A DNA stretch of 64,000 nt from Bacillus sp. FJAT-45350. GTDB lineage: Bacteria > Bacillota > Bacilli > Bacillales > NISU01. The stretch is taken from contig NZ_NISU01000001.1 in NCBI RefSeq assembly GCF_002335805.1, positions 2,240,079-2,304,078 on the forward strand. The letters are read 5' to 3'. The notes below the pieces were generated by a model that worked only from the letters and a program-made list of their open reading frames with translations, had not been told where the DNA came from and did not search any database. Both the position numbers and the translations under genes were made by a program. Positions 55,146 to 64,000 of the stretch are shown piece after piece; within the stretch, counting starts at the first letter, position 1; each line of letters begins with the position of its first letter.

Positions 55146-57140
55146 TTAATTAGATTCATTTCCTTGCCAACCTTTATTTGAGAGAAATTCATACATTTCA
55201 AAATAGTCTTGTATTACATCTACATAGGTTGCATGAGACCATGTAAGTGGTGCAACAGAAAGAGGATTTCCCTCAAACGGATGCAGTTGTTCCGGTAATA
55301 ATCCACTACTTAAAGAATGATTACATACCCACTCAATTAACTCATAAGCAGGCTGAAGCTCATCAAGATTCGTTGCCTTTAAAATATGCCACTTCGCAAC
55401 CCATAATGTGCATATAATCCACGGGTTCCCTGGTACATCCTCATTTCCATCGACTTGCTGAAAGTAACTATCATTTACATAACGAGCAATTCCACCAATA
55501 TCTGTTTTTACACATAGCTTTTCCTTTATATATTCCATCGTCTTCATTATCTTTTCATCTACTGGTGAATATACCCCGAAAGCAAATAAACCGTATACGC
55601 TACTTTCAGCTGTCATATCTTTTTCAATTTCACCTGAATCAGATTTATATATTCCTCTTAAGAATCGTTGATTTTCTTTATCAAACAAATATTCTTCCAT
55701 TCCTTTTTTAATTCTTTCAGCACCATCTCTAAATCGTTTTGAATGGTCATCTTCTCCTAATAATTTTGCAAAGGAACTAGCTGCGATAAGTCCACCATAT
55801 ACGGCACTACACGTAAAGGTAAATATCCCTCTCCTTTCTTCCCATAAATCATAGGATGGCTTTGGCAAGTTCAACTTTTCATCAATAAAGCCTAATAAAA
55901 ATTCTGCACTCGGTATAATAAGTGTTTGATATAAGTCTTGTACAAACTCAATATCTCCTGTTGCTAAATAATCTTTCCAAAACGCCCACAATACAAGAGC
56001 CGTCTCATCCTCTTGGATAGGTAATTGCTCTTCCCCTGTTTCACTAATATGAGGATGCCAACTTGAGCCAATAGAACCATCAGGATTGTATTTATGATAT
56101 AAATAGCCTTCTTTTGAAAGAATTTCACTACATCTTCGAAAAAAATTTCGTACCATTCCATGATAACCAGCCTTCACCATTGCCTGGGCAATAAGCGCCC
56201 CATCTCTAGGCCACATATAACTATAATGGTCCTGATTATATTGAAGAATATCTGAATCGTTAGCTGCTATAATATATCCATTATCATTTGTTTGGGTCCG
56301 CACAATTAGCAAGCTTCTCTTATATAAACTCAGCATTGACTCTGATAGGTTCGTTTCAGGTATTGAATTTTTATTTGCCCATCTATTCCAGTACTCTTTA
56401 ATATTATCTAACAACATTTGAGGACCAGTTTCTTTAACTACCTCATTCAGTTCGAGAACTCCATCCAACGACTTTCCAACAGTCATCCAATAATAAGCAA
56501 CTGCTTTTTCATTTGGAGCGATTTTTTGCTCAAGAGAAAATGTACTATCAACAGACCCTTGAGTGATTGGATTAAAATGGAGTATCCCATCTTCTGCATC
56601 TTTATATGTTCCCTCTTGTGCATGAAACCTCTTGATGCCCGTTGTGTATTGTTTAATACCCTCTTCACCAAAACGTCCATTAAATAAAAAGTAACGATTT
56701 TTTTTATAATGAACCATCGTTTTTTGTTTCGGTGCATAAAATGCTGTATCTCCTACTTCATTTTCATAAATGGCCAAATCCTGATGAAAAAAAAGCCGAA
56801 CCTCTCTTTCTGAATCAGTTAAATTTTCACACGTAAACTTTCTAACGAAAACCATGTCCTTTTGATGAACTCCTTCTTCTACTATTAGTGCAATCTGAAG
56901 TTCATGATGAATAGCCTTGCTGTATGTAACTAAAGAATCTGTATGATAATTCGTTTGGATTGACCAATCACTTGAATTAAGCCATGAAAATGTTCCATCG
57001 ATCCAAACCCCAATTCGATTCGGGTGACCTTGAACATGATTTTGTTGTCCTACAAAAGGAAAATAAATATCTCTTACATGTAAATTTCTATCTATATTCA
57101 CTAATAAGTTACCATTTCCAACGACTAGTTCCCTTGGCAC
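55146..57140 (-). CDS. Glycoside hydrolase family 15 protein (glucoamylase/trehalase-like)
   Basis: Two-domain GH15 enzyme of 664 residues: N-terminal beta-sandwich (MPRELVVGNGNLLVNIDRNL, about 1-250) and a C-terminal (alpha/alpha)6 barrel. The barrel contains YSYMWPRDGALIAQAMV (about residue 307-323) with the general acid/base neighbourhood, and WEERRGIFTFTCSAVYGGL and NPWIICTLWVAKW. No signal peptide, so it acts inside the cell, on maltodextrin, glycogen or a similar glucoside. Start GTG 57140 follows GGGGGTAGGAG. Confidence 0.85.
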   Translation of the reverse strand: MPRELVVGNGNLLVNIDRNLHVRDIYFPFVGQQNHVQGHPNRIGVWIDGTFSWLNSSDWSIQTNYHTDSLVTYSKAIHHELQIALIVEEGVHQKDMVFVRKFTCENLTDSEREVRLFFHQDLAIYENEVGDTAFYAPKQKTMVHYKKNRYFLFNGRFGEEGIKQYTTGIKRFHAQEGTYKDAEDGILHFNPITQGSVDSTFSLEQKIAPNEKAVAYYWMTVGKSLDGVLELNEVVKETGPQMLLDNIKEYWNRWANKNSIPETNLSESMLSLYKRSLLIVRTQTNDNGYIIAANDSDILQYNQDHYSYMWPRDGALIAQAMVKAGYHGMVRNFFRRCSEILSKEGYLYHKYNPDGSIGSSWHPHISETGEEQLPIQEDETALVLWAFWKDYLATGDIEFVQDLYQTLIIPSAEFLLGFIDEKLNLPKPSYDLWEERRGIFTFTCSAVYGGLIAASSFAKLLGEDDHSKRFRDGAERIKKGMEEYLFDKENQRFLRGIYKSDSGEIEKDMTAESSVYGLFAFGVYSPVDEKIMKTMEYIKEKLCVKTDIGGIARYVNDSYFQQVDGNEDVPGNPWIICTLWVAKWHILKATNLDELQPAYELIEWVCNHSLSSGLLPEQLHPFEGNPLSVAPLTWSHATYVDVIQDYFEMYEFLSNKGWQGNESN

Positions 57141-57549
57141 TTCTCCTACCCCCGTTTTTATCTAAATGTAAGAATAATTGAATGAAAGAAATTATTATAT
57201 TCAAAATTTCCGTTTATTATGCTTATATTTTTGATCATACACAGTATTTTTCCGTGGAACAAGAAGGGTAAATTGTCTTTATTTGTCACAGTCAATACCT
57301 ATGCTAGTTAGAGTGCATAAAAAAATACCAGTTATATAAATTTTGACAAATTCCTCAAACTTTTGAAGAGTGAATCCGACGTTTTTTTCAATGTTTCGAT
57401 AGTAATCAAGTAATTTAGGGTCAAATATCGTAAATAATTTATCATTCTCTTTCTAGTAGTCAAGATGTATAATGGTCAATAATAGGACAAGTTATTATGT
57501 ATTGAACACTGTCGGTTTAGTACCAGGCTTTTATAAAGGGGAAATGACA
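57141..57549. other. Divergent intergenic region GH15/57550 gene
   Basis: About 409 bp, very A/T-rich. A TATAAT at about 57468 lies upstream of the plus-strand gene but its -35 is poor. I see no hairpin, riboswitch or further gene. Confidence 0.5.
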
Positions 57550-57921
57550 ATGGAATTAATGATTATTGGTTTGTTTTTACTCTCAATTTTACTACTTGTT
57601 TTATCATTTTTTAAAAAAGATAAAACAAGTGATTTAGAGAACCAAATGGAAAACTTCTCAATTACACTCATGCAAGAAATTTATCAACTTAAAAAGAAAG
57701 TGAAAATACTTGAAGAAGAAATTTTAGCTGGTAATGAAGAAGCATATTTTGACCAAGCTGAAAAACCACAAACAACGAGTACCTTAATGGAGGAAGTTGT
57801 AGAATATTATGAAGCTGGCCATTCACCAGAAGAAATTGCTTCAATTATGTCTTTAACTGAAAATGACGTCTATTCTTTATTATCTAAATATCAAAGAAAG
57901 AACGAATCATTAGATTCTTAA
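57550..57921 (+). CDS. Hypothetical protein: one membrane helix, coiled coil and HTH-like C-terminus
   Basis: About 123 residues. An N-terminal transmembrane helix (MIIGLFLLSILLLVLSFF) is followed by a coiled coil (DLENQMENFSITLMQEIYQLKK) and, at residues 85-115, a helix-turn-helix-like segment (YYEAGHSPEEIASIMSLT, then DVYSLLSKY). The start ATG 57550 follows AAAGGGG at 8 nt; an ATG six bases earlier is too close. Family unknown to me. It is followed at 56 nt by the MltG-like gene, probably in an operon. Confidence 0.7.
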   Translation: MELMIIGLFLLSILLLVLSFFKKDKTSDLENQMENFSITLMQEIYQLKKKVKILEEEILAGNEEAYFDQAEKPQTTSTLMEEVVEYYEAGHSPEEIASIMSLTENDVYSLLSKYQRKNESLDS

Positions 57922-57977
57922 AATTGAATGGTGCTGATTAATTAATTTGCAATTTATGAAATAAGGGAGAGAAGAGC

Positions 57978-58496
57978 ATGACACCAAATGGAATAAGAGG
58001 TTTTGCTATTGGTTTATTCATCGCTACTAGTCTATTCGCATCTATTTATTTTTTCGGTAATGGACAAACTGATGCTGCCCCTTACACGGAAGCTCCTTCT
58101 TTAACAGAAGAAGAAATGACAACAATGCTAGAAAATGCAGGGTACATTGTATTAACAGAAGAAAAGTACGAAGAAATTGCACATCACGTTGATGAAGAAC
58201 CAATCGAAGAACAAGCTGAAGAAATAATCGAAGATGAACCGATGCAAGCTGAACCGGAAGAAACTCAACCGGAAACACCATCTCAACAAGTTTATTATTC
58301 ATATGTTAACATCCAAAGTGGGATGAGTAGCTCGGAAGTTGCAGGGCTATTAGAACGAGCGAATATTATAGAAAGTCGAGATGAATTTCTCGACTACATG
58401 AGACAGCAAAAACTAAACCAATCGATTAGAGTTGGCGAATATGAGCTTAATAGTAATATGTCAATAGCTGAAATCGCTCAGAGAATTACATTTTAA
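57978..58496 (+). CDS. MltG-like membrane protein lacking the catalytic domain
   Basis: About 172 residues: an N-terminal membrane helix (GFAIGLFIATSLFASIYFF), a long Glu/Pro-rich linker (60-110), and a C-terminal domain similar to the LysM-like N-terminal part of endolytic transglycosylase MltG/YceG (NIQSGMSSSEVAGLLERANI, FLDYMRQQK, RVGEYELNS, MSIAEIAQRI). The catalytic Glu domain is missing. It may bind glycan or regulate pbpA-type machinery; that is inference. GGGAGAGAAG precedes the ATG. Confidence 0.75.
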   Translation: MTPNGIRGFAIGLFIATSLFASIYFFGNGQTDAAPYTEAPSLTEEEMTTMLENAGYIVLTEEKYEEIAHHVDEEPIEEQAEEIIEDEPMQAEPEETQPETPSQQVYYSYVNIQSGMSSSEVAGLLERANIIESRDEFLDYMRQQKLNQSIRVGEYELNSNMSIAEIAQRITF

Positions 58497-58516
58497 CAAC
58501 TTCTATAAAAGCAGAA

Positions 58517-58563
58517 AAGGGGGTTGTATCAAAAGGTAATAATACCTTTTGATATAACCCCTT
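58517..58563. terminator. Bidirectional terminator between MltG-like gene and pbpA
   Basis: AAGGGG-TTGTATCAAAAGGTA / TACCTTTTGATATAA-CCCCTT with an ATAA loop. Similar in type to the hairpin in copy D. Confidence 0.85.
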
Positions 58564-58604
58564 TGCATTTATGGCGTCGCAAGTCAAGACAGCGACCTCA
58601 AGCA

Positions 58605-60692
58605 TTACTCTTCCGATACACTCTCTTCTTCAGGTTGTTCCATATCCATATCATTTTCAACCGCTTCTCCCAAAACTGGTCCAGAGCGAGATTGCTGTAG
58701 TTCAAAATAAGTATCTAATGCTGCTCTTGCTATCCTACGAGAGATTTGTGTATCTCCACCCTCTCTATCCCTTTTAACATGGGGGATAACAACAGCAAAA
58801 GCAACCTCTGGATCATTATATGGTGCATAACCTACTAAAGTTTGATTGTTTCCTTCAACTAATCTTGTACGCTCCCCATAAGGCACTGATACCTTAACCT
58901 GAGAAGTACCAGTTTTTCCAGCAGGTTGATACGGGCGATTTCCAAATGTTCCAGTTCCAGTACCTCTAGAACCGGCCATTACTTGTCGAAATCCATATTG
59001 AACCCGTTGAATATGTTCATCGCTCATATCTACGCGGTTCATAACCCTCGGTTGATTCTGATAAATTACTCTTCCTAATTCGTCTTTAGATTGACCTGGC
59101 TCACGAATTTCTTTTACTAAATGCGGTTGCATTCGATAACCATCATTAGCAATTGTCGCTACATATTGAGCAAGTTGTAAAGTAGTATATGTGTCAAACT
59201 GACCAATCGAAAAATGGAGAAGATTACCTGCATCACGAAGAGGACCTACAATCCCTGTTGATTCCGAAGGTAAATCTATCCCTGTTTCGGTACCTAAGCC
59301 AAATTGACTAAAATAATTTCGCATATCATGTAAAGCCTGAGTAAATTGGTTTAAGTATATACGACCTTGTTGTCCATAATTATAGCCAGCTGATCTCATC
59401 ACAATATGGGCCATATACACATTCGACGAGCGCTCCAAAGCTGTAATATCGTTAATACTTCCCATATTTGCTACTGACTTAAATTGAGGACTACCAGGTA
59501 GATTGATTGGTGAATCATGAATCACTGTTCCAGGTTGAACAACACCTTCCTGAAAACCAGCTAGCACTGTTGCGCCCTTAATAGCTGAACCCATCGCATA
59601 CGCTTTGTTTATGACCCCAGTATGATCGTTGTTATATCCAGCCATTGACAAGATTTCACCTGTCTTTGGATTCATTAGCACAACATAAGCAGTTGGATCA
59701 TCTATATACGAACGTCTAGCACCATCTACTTCGCGATTAATAATCTCTTCCACTTGCTGTTGAAGCTCCATATCAATTGTTAACACAAGGTCATTCCCTC
59801 GTTGACCTAATTGCTCTATAGGCGAACCAACGACTGAACCTCTACTTGTAATATTTTCGACGACAGCCTTTTGACCACGTAACGCTTCCTCGTATTGATT
59901 CTCTAAAAAACTTGTACCAACGATATCGGAACGGTCATATCCTCTTGAAAGATAAAAGTCCAGACTTTCTCTCGGTATTGAACCGGTTCTACCAAATATA
60001 CTTTTAAATGTATCACCAAAAACAAATTTTCTACTTGAATCCCTTAGAATATCTATACCTGGTAATTCTGATAAATTTTCACTAACAATATGAGCCTCTT
60101 CTAACCTTATCCCCTGTTTAATTCGTTGAGGTGCTAGAGCAAAACCACGGTCCATTTCTCGTTTAATGGCTAGAACTCGCATTTCAACTTCATCATTTTC
60201 AATAGCAGAAAGCTCTGCTTCAGTAATTCTATCAAGCGTTAATTGATATTCCTGTTGATTGTCTAACTCTCTTCGCTCTTCCGTGCTAACTTTTTCTAAC
60301 GCTTCTTCTCTATTGTTGATAATCCAGAAATCTTTCATATCCCGCTCAGTAATCTTTGACGTATCTATATCAATCATCGTCTCTAGCTTTCGAGCAACAT
60401 CTAGCTTCTCTGCTTCCGACGGGCGCGTTGTTGGGCTTGTATACGTAAGCGATAATTCAAGTTCATTATCAACAACAACATTTCCATATCTGTCATACAT
60501 TAAACCGCGCGGGGCATCAATCCGTGCCGTTACATTCGTTGTACGGTCTAATTGCTTCACAAATTCTTCACCATTTACAATTTGCACAAACCCTAGACGT
60601 AGAATAAGTGCAGAAAATAATAAAAAGACAGCGAAGAAAAGTAAGTTTAAACGTGCCGGAACATGACTTTTCTTTTTCTTTTGATTTGCCAT
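58605..60692 (-). CDS. pbpA: Penicillin-binding protein 2A-type transpeptidase
   Basis: Class B PBP for elongation, 695 residues. A basic start (MANQKKKKSHVPARL), a membrane helix (LLFFAVFLLFSALILRLGFV), a PBP dimerisation domain, then the transpeptidase motifs SAIK (about residue 410), SSN in ERSSNVYM and KTGTSQV near residue 615. The tail is acidic. ATG 60692 follows AAAAGGGG; a longer frame from 60737 lacks support. In B. subtilis pbpA also lies beside yqgE and sodA. A structured RNA gene precedes it. Confidence 0.94.
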   Translation of the reverse strand: MANQKKKKSHVPARLNLLFFAVFLLFSALILRLGFVQIVNGEEFVKQLDRTTNVTARIDAPRGLMYDRYGNVVVDNELELSLTYTSPTTRPSEAEKLDVARKLETMIDIDTSKITERDMKDFWIINNREEALEKVSTEERRELDNQQEYQLTLDRITEAELSAIENDEVEMRVLAIKREMDRGFALAPQRIKQGIRLEEAHIVSENLSELPGIDILRDSSRKFVFGDTFKSIFGRTGSIPRESLDFYLSRGYDRSDIVGTSFLENQYEEALRGQKAVVENITSRGSVVGSPIEQLGQRGNDLVLTIDMELQQQVEEIINREVDGARRSYIDDPTAYVVLMNPKTGEILSMAGYNNDHTGVINKAYAMGSAIKGATVLAGFQEGVVQPGTVIHDSPINLPGSPQFKSVANMGSINDITALERSSNVYMAHIVMRSAGYNYGQQGRIYLNQFTQALHDMRNYFSQFGLGTETGIDLPSESTGIVGPLRDAGNLLHFSIGQFDTYTTLQLAQYVATIANDGYRMQPHLVKEIREPGQSKDELGRVIYQNQPRVMNRVDMSDEHIQRVQYGFRQVMAGSRGTGTGTFGNRPYQPAGKTGTSQVKVSVPYGERTRLVEGNNQTLVGYAPYNDPEVAFAVVIPHVKRDREGGDTQISRRIARAALDTYFELQQSRSGPVLGEAVENDMDMEQPEEESVSEE

Positions 60693-60730
60693 CCTTTTTC
60701 CCCTTTTATACTTTTTTTTATACATGAGAA

Positions 60731-60957
60731 TAGACACCTAATTTCTCTAGGTGTCTAAAATTGTAAACCCGCTACATGCCGTTGCTCCTAATGTTTCAAG
60801 AACCTACACTCGTAGGTGGGTGTTCGCAAAAGGTCCTTCAACTTCCTTATAGAAGGCATGTTGTCAAATCTTTAATATAGAACTCCCTTATAACATTCAC
60901 GGTTCGAAACAGATAGAAGCTGACAAACACGGCAGGCTTTTTATTCGTTTATTTATA
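60731..60957 (-). ncRNA. Candidate 6S-like RNA (or structured pbpA leader)
   Basis: Perfect promoter TTGACA-N16-TATAAT (60990-60963, minus). The RNA of about 180-225 nt has complementary ends (TGCCGT near 60935 with ACGGCA near 60779; AAA-CCTGC with GCGGGTTT), a long interrupted middle, and a perfect hairpin ACCTAC-GAGT-GTAGGT (60811-60828) in the 3' half. This layout, and TTTTGCGAAC in the 3' strand (a possible pRNA template), agree with Firmicute 6S RNA as I remember it. A 10-bp hairpin (60731-60757) ends it, but its T-tail is weak, so read-through into pbpA is possible. Confidence 0.55.
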
Positions 60958-60962
60958 CCCTT

Positions 60963-60990
60963 ATTATATCATATTGTCTTACTCTGTCAA
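60963..60990 (-). promoter_or_regulatory. Consensus sigma-A promoter upstream of the 6S-like RNA and pbpA
   Basis: TTGACA (60985-60990) and TATAAT (60963-60968), both perfect, 16 nt apart. Expected start near 60956. This is the strongest promoter match I noticed in the window. Confidence 0.85.
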
Positions 60991-61023
60991 AGCGTCATAA
61001 AATACTTCCATTATTTTTAACTT

Positions 61024-62328
61024 TTACACAGTAGTTCCCCCACTGTCTCCTTCACCTTTATCTTGCCTTGCAAATGCATAGTTTTGTCCCCCTTTATTCT
61101 CAGGGAAATTCACCTTACGAACAAAGAAGTATATGACTAAATGGCCTGCACCTATAATCAATAGTAATATAGGAATGCCTTTTTCTTCACTAAAAAACGT
61201 AATCGTAAACAAGAAAGCAAGGATTGATGTTATTCTTCCACCATTTAAAAATAATTCTCTAACAACGATGTATTCTACTCTCATCTCTGCTGCTTTCCAA
61301 CCTTTTCCGATTACATCATATGTTAATGAAACATACGGGACTAACAACGTTGGGTATGCGATCGAAATCACAATTGCATATAAAATTAGCTTCGTAAATG
61401 TTAATTCAAAGATAATTAAGAATATGGCTAAGTAAAGAAACACACCACCTAGTAAAATTGCTTTTTTACGAAAGGATGGTTTCATTATCCTAGTAGCAAT
61501 AAAATAACTAACAAAAGATACAGCAGAGGCAACAAGTCCATATGTTCCTATCGCAAGCTCACTATTTGTTGTAATGTAAACCCATACAACAATAATAAAG
61601 ACAAAAGACCCTTCTCTTAATCCTTGAAAAAAATGTGCGTGTAAAATATGTCTCCAGTTAGCATTATTTTTCCTTTCAGCTAATATCTTTGGAAAACAAA
61701 AGGAGCCTTCTGCCTTCCTTCGATTTAAAAAGAAGGAGGTAATGACAGCTGCCACAAACAAAGAAAGCGAAATAGTAAAAATGACTTTATAGCCAATTAG
61801 CTTTTCCATTCTTGTAATAAGAAAGCCCGCTAAAATGGGACCAATCATACCTGCAAAAGATGTAAGTAATCCTAAAAACCCATTGAAAAATACTCTCGTC
61901 TCAGGTTCGGTAACCTCAAATGTTAATACATTAAAAGCTAGCCAGTAAAACCCAAAACCAATACCAAGCAACGCCCCAAGTAATAGTAAATATTCATTTG
62001 CCCGTTCCCCGAGAAACAATACAGTAAAAAAGAAAACGGATAGGAAACTAACCCCTAGCCGCAATACAATCACTCTGTCAATTTTCTTCGCCCATCTTCC
62101 TGCTAATATAAAAGCTAATGGTTGCATTACAACTGCGGCTAGATTATATAAAGCAATATCTCTAAATTCTCCAGATTGTTTCCACAAATAAACATTTACA
62201 AACGTATTAGAAAGGGCAATGCTTAATGCATAAAGACCACCAATAAGTAAAAGAAATTTCAAATCTTTATTTACTTCTACATCACCAATCATTTTCTGAA
62301 AAATACGCTTTACCACCGACTCCACCAC
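61024..62328 (-). CDS. yqgE: MFS transporter, YqgE-like
   Basis: Twelve-helix major facilitator, 434 residues, with LSNTFVNVYLWKQSGEFRDIALYNL near the start and an AGRWAKKIDR loop. Length and position between pbpA and sodA match YqgE of B. subtilis. Substrate is unknown. The start (GTG 62328) is uncertain, since several in-frame GTG codons follow a GGTGGTGGAG stretch. Confidence 0.8.
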   Translation of the reverse strand: MVESVVKRIFQKMIGDVEVNKDLKFLLLIGGLYALSIALSNTFVNVYLWKQSGEFRDIALYNLAAVVMQPLAFILAGRWAKKIDRVIVLRLGVSFLSVFFFTVLFLGERANEYLLLLGALLGIGFGFYWLAFNVLTFEVTEPETRVFFNGFLGLLTSFAGMIGPILAGFLITRMEKLIGYKVIFTISLSLFVAAVITSFFLNRRKAEGSFCFPKILAERKNNANWRHILHAHFFQGLREGSFVFIIVVWVYITTNSELAIGTYGLVASAVSFVSYFIATRIMKPSFRKKAILLGGVFLYLAIFLIIFELTFTKLILYAIVISIAYPTLLVPYVSLTYDVIGKGWKAAEMRVEYIVVRELFLNGGRITSILAFLFTITFFSEEKGIPILLLIIGAGHLVIYFFVRKVNFPENKGGQNYAFARQDKGEGDSGGTTV

Positions 62329-62415
62329 CCTTATGGGTAGTTTGGCATTTGTAGTATTCGATTATACTCACGTAAATTGACTTTATCCTCTTTTCAAAAT
62401 GGCATTAGTTATTAC

Positions 62416-62458
62416 AAAAAAAAGGTTGCTATATGTATCAACATAGCAACCTTTTTTT
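62416..62458. terminator. Terminator of sodA
   Basis: AAAAAAAGGTTGCTAT / ATAGCAACCTTTTTTT with a 10-nt loop, right after the sodA stop. Confidence 0.92.
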
Positions 62459-62463
62459 TGTAA

Positions 62464-63075
62464 TTATTTTGCTGCGCTATAACGCTTAGCAACTTCATCC
62501 CAGTTTACTACATTCCAAAATGCGCCAATGTAGTCAGGACGACGGTTTTGATAGTTTAAGTAGTATGCATGCTCCCAAACATCAAGACCAAGGATAGGTG
62601 TTTTACCTTCCATTAATGGAGAATCTTGGTTCAATGTGTTCATAACTTCTACTTCACCGTTATTAACTACTAACCAAGCCCAACCAGAGCCAAAACGAGT
62701 TAAACCAGCTTTTGTAAATTCTTCTTTAAAGCTGTCTAAGCTTCCAAATTTCTTGTTGATTGCTTCTGAAAGCTCTCCAGTAGGCTCGCCACCACCGTTA
62801 GGGCTCATTACTTGCCAGAATAAAGAGTGGTTAGCATGTCCTCCACCATTGTTACGAACTGCTGTGCGAATACTTTCTGGAACAGCGTCTAAGTTGCTTA
62901 CTAGGTCTTCAATTGATTTACTAGCTAAATCATCATGACCTTCAAGAGCAGCATTTAGGTTTGTTACATATGTGTTATGGTGTTTACCATGGTGAATGTT
63001 CATTGTTTGCTCATCGATATGTGGTTCTAATGCGTTTGCAGCGTAAGGTAATGCCGGTAATTCGTACTTTGCCAT
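62464..63075 (-). CDS. sodA: Superoxide dismutase (Mn)
   Basis: Dismutates superoxide, 203 residues. Metal ligands are seen in [12 protein letters not shown] (His), HSLFWQVM (His) and the C-terminal [19 protein letters not shown] (Asp, His). ATG 63075 follows AGGAGGAG; a longer frame from 63111 has no site. The Gly/Gln pattern ([11 protein letters not shown] and DSPL) fits the Mn type. The neighbour yqgE is the same as in B. subtilis. Confidence 0.96.
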   Translation of the reverse strand: MAKYELPALPYAANALEPHIDEQTMNIHHGKHHNTYVTNLNAALEGHDDLASKSIEDLVSNLDAVPESIRTAVRNNGGGHANHSLFWQVMSPNGGGEPTGELSEAINKKFGSLDSFKEEFTKAGLTRFGSGWAWLVVNNGEVEVMNTLNQDSPLMEGKTPILGLDVWEHAYYLNYQNRRPDYIGAFWNVVNWDEVAKRYSAAK

Positions 63076-63340
63076 AATAAAATCTCCTCCTAAAATATAC
63101 AATAAATTCAAAATAAAGTTTTTCGATTTACTAAATAGAAATGTTTAGTAAGTTCTCTCATTTATTACATTAGCAGAATTAGCTAAATTGTGCAATTAAT
63201 ACACACTAGAATGTTTTATTCTATCTTTATAGCTAATGATACGATTCCCAAATACCTAAAAAATAAACTCCATGTCATAAAAAATATAAACAATCATACA
63301 TTTTATTATCAAAGAGACAAGCTAGGAAGGAGGAATATTA

Positions 63341-64000
63341 TTGAATTGGTTTGAAGCCTTACTACTTGGAATCATTCAAGGGGTTACAGAATTTTTACCT
63401 ATTTCAAGTTCAGCTCACCTAATTCTAGCAGAAAAGTTGTTAGGGTTAGAGGTCGGTAGTACGCTGTCATTTGAAGTACTATTACACCTTTCATCACTAA
63501 TAGCGGTTATCTGTTTCTTCTGGAAAGATTTAATTATCATTATTCGGGACTTTTTCTCTTATTCATTAAAGAAGAAACAAGAATCATATGGAAACTATCG
63601 GTTTGTATGGCTAATGGTAATAGCTACGGTTATAACAATGATTGTTGGGAAAAGTGTTGAAATGGTACTAGAAGAACGAATTACAAATACAGCAACTATC
63701 GGTGCTTCATTAATTATTACTGGGATTTTTCTTATTTTAATCGAGCATGGAATAACTCCTGGAAAAAGAACTGAGCGTGAGATGACATGGAAAGATGGTG
63801 TAATAGTAGGGCTAGGTCAAGCACTGGCCGTTATTCCTGGAATTTCAAGAGCAGGAAGTACACTAATCGCTTCCCTATGGTGTGGTTTATCAAAAGAAAC
63901 AGCTGTACGCTATTCATTCTTATTATCAATCCCAGTCATTGCAGGGATTTCAATCATTAAACTACCGGAATTATCAACAGGACAGTTCGAACCATTTTTA
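63341..64000 (+). CDS. uppP: Undecaprenyl-diphosphatase UppP (partial, cut by window edge)
   Basis: Membrane enzyme recycling the lipid carrier of cell-wall synthesis (BacA family, linked to bacitracin resistance). It starts at TTG 63341 after AAGGAGG and reads NWFEALLLGIIQGVTEFL, PISSSAHLILAEKLLG, and later IPGISRAGSTLIASLWCGLS (about residues 167-186), the second catalytic motif. About 220 codons are visible; the end lies outside the window. Confidence 0.94.
   Translation, partial: MNWFEALLLGIIQGVTEFLPISSSAHLILAEKLLGLEVGSTLSFEVLLHLSSLIAVICFFWKDLIIIIRDFFSYSLKKKQESYGNYRFVWLMVIATVITMIVGKSVEMVLEERITNTATIGASLIITGIFLILIEHGITPGKRTEREMTWKDGVIVGLGQALAVIPGISRAGSTLIASLWCGLSKETAVRYSFLLSIPVIAGISIIKLPELSTGQFEPFL

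Overview
The window looks like chromosomal core from a low-G+C, endospore-forming member of the Bacillaceae. Gene content and order follow the B. subtilis yqh/yqg/comG/gcv/thi/pbpA-sodA neighbourhood. Spore genes are present (spore photoproduct lyase, a SpoVAF-type GerA protein), and so are the competence pilus operon, a tandem glycine riboswitch and a TPP riboswitch. The class II (B12-dependent) ribonucleotide reductase, HpaB-type monooxygenase and GH15 enzyme would fit an alkaliphilic or Anaerobacillus-like relative, but the genus is not proven by the sequence. I see no rRNA operon, transposase, prophage or CRISPR array. All calls were made by eye; no database search was run.

Layout. 1-18 kb: aroQ (cut by the edge), yqhR, yqhP, PAP2 phosphatase, yqhO, mntR, splB, nrdJ with a pair of NrdR boxes, D-amino-acid aminotransferase, lipM, yqhL, then the glycine cleavage operon gcvT-gcvPA-gcvPB behind its riboswitch, and the yqhH-yqhG pair. 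18-24.9 kb: yqgW-, yqgX- and yqgY-like genes, a MidA-type methyltransferase, a candidate C-rich small RNA, an HTH regulator, yqzE, aroK and comGG-comGC. 25.3-26.2 kb: eight tRNA genes plus a Gly/Leu hybrid tRNA relic, lying inside the comG locus. 26.5-28.6 kb: comGB-comGA. 28.7-34.4 kb: a DUF1385/thiamine-binding fusion and the TPP-controlled thiE-thiS-thiG-thiO-thiD operon. 34-43 kb: a lipoprotein, aspA, glcK-yqgQ, yueI-like, spoVAF-like and an MFS exporter. 43-47 kb: HpaB monooxygenase with a V4R/PucR-type regulator. 47-55 kb: M42 peptidase, rhomboid protease yqgP, HAD phosphatase, ldh (behind a 7-bp tandem array), thiF-like, 5-FCL and rpmG. 55-64 kb: GH15, a MltG-like stub, pbpA behind a 6S-like RNA gene, an MFS protein, sodA and the start of uppP.

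How it fits together. The glycine cleavage genes feed one-carbon folate metabolism; lipM supplies their lipoyl cofactor and 5-FCL acts on folate. The thi operon lacks an internal thiF, but a ThiF/MoeB-family gene sits 19 kb away.

Most unusual points: (1) comG is cut in two by a tRNA operon that carries its own terminator, with another perfect terminator after comGB; (2) a dispersed intergenic hairpin element has covarying stems, a constant loop and one core-less copy; (3) two candidate non-coding RNA genes have near-consensus promoters; (4) comGG appears to start at CTG; (5) about 11.7 copies of a heptamer sit against the ldh ribosome binding site.
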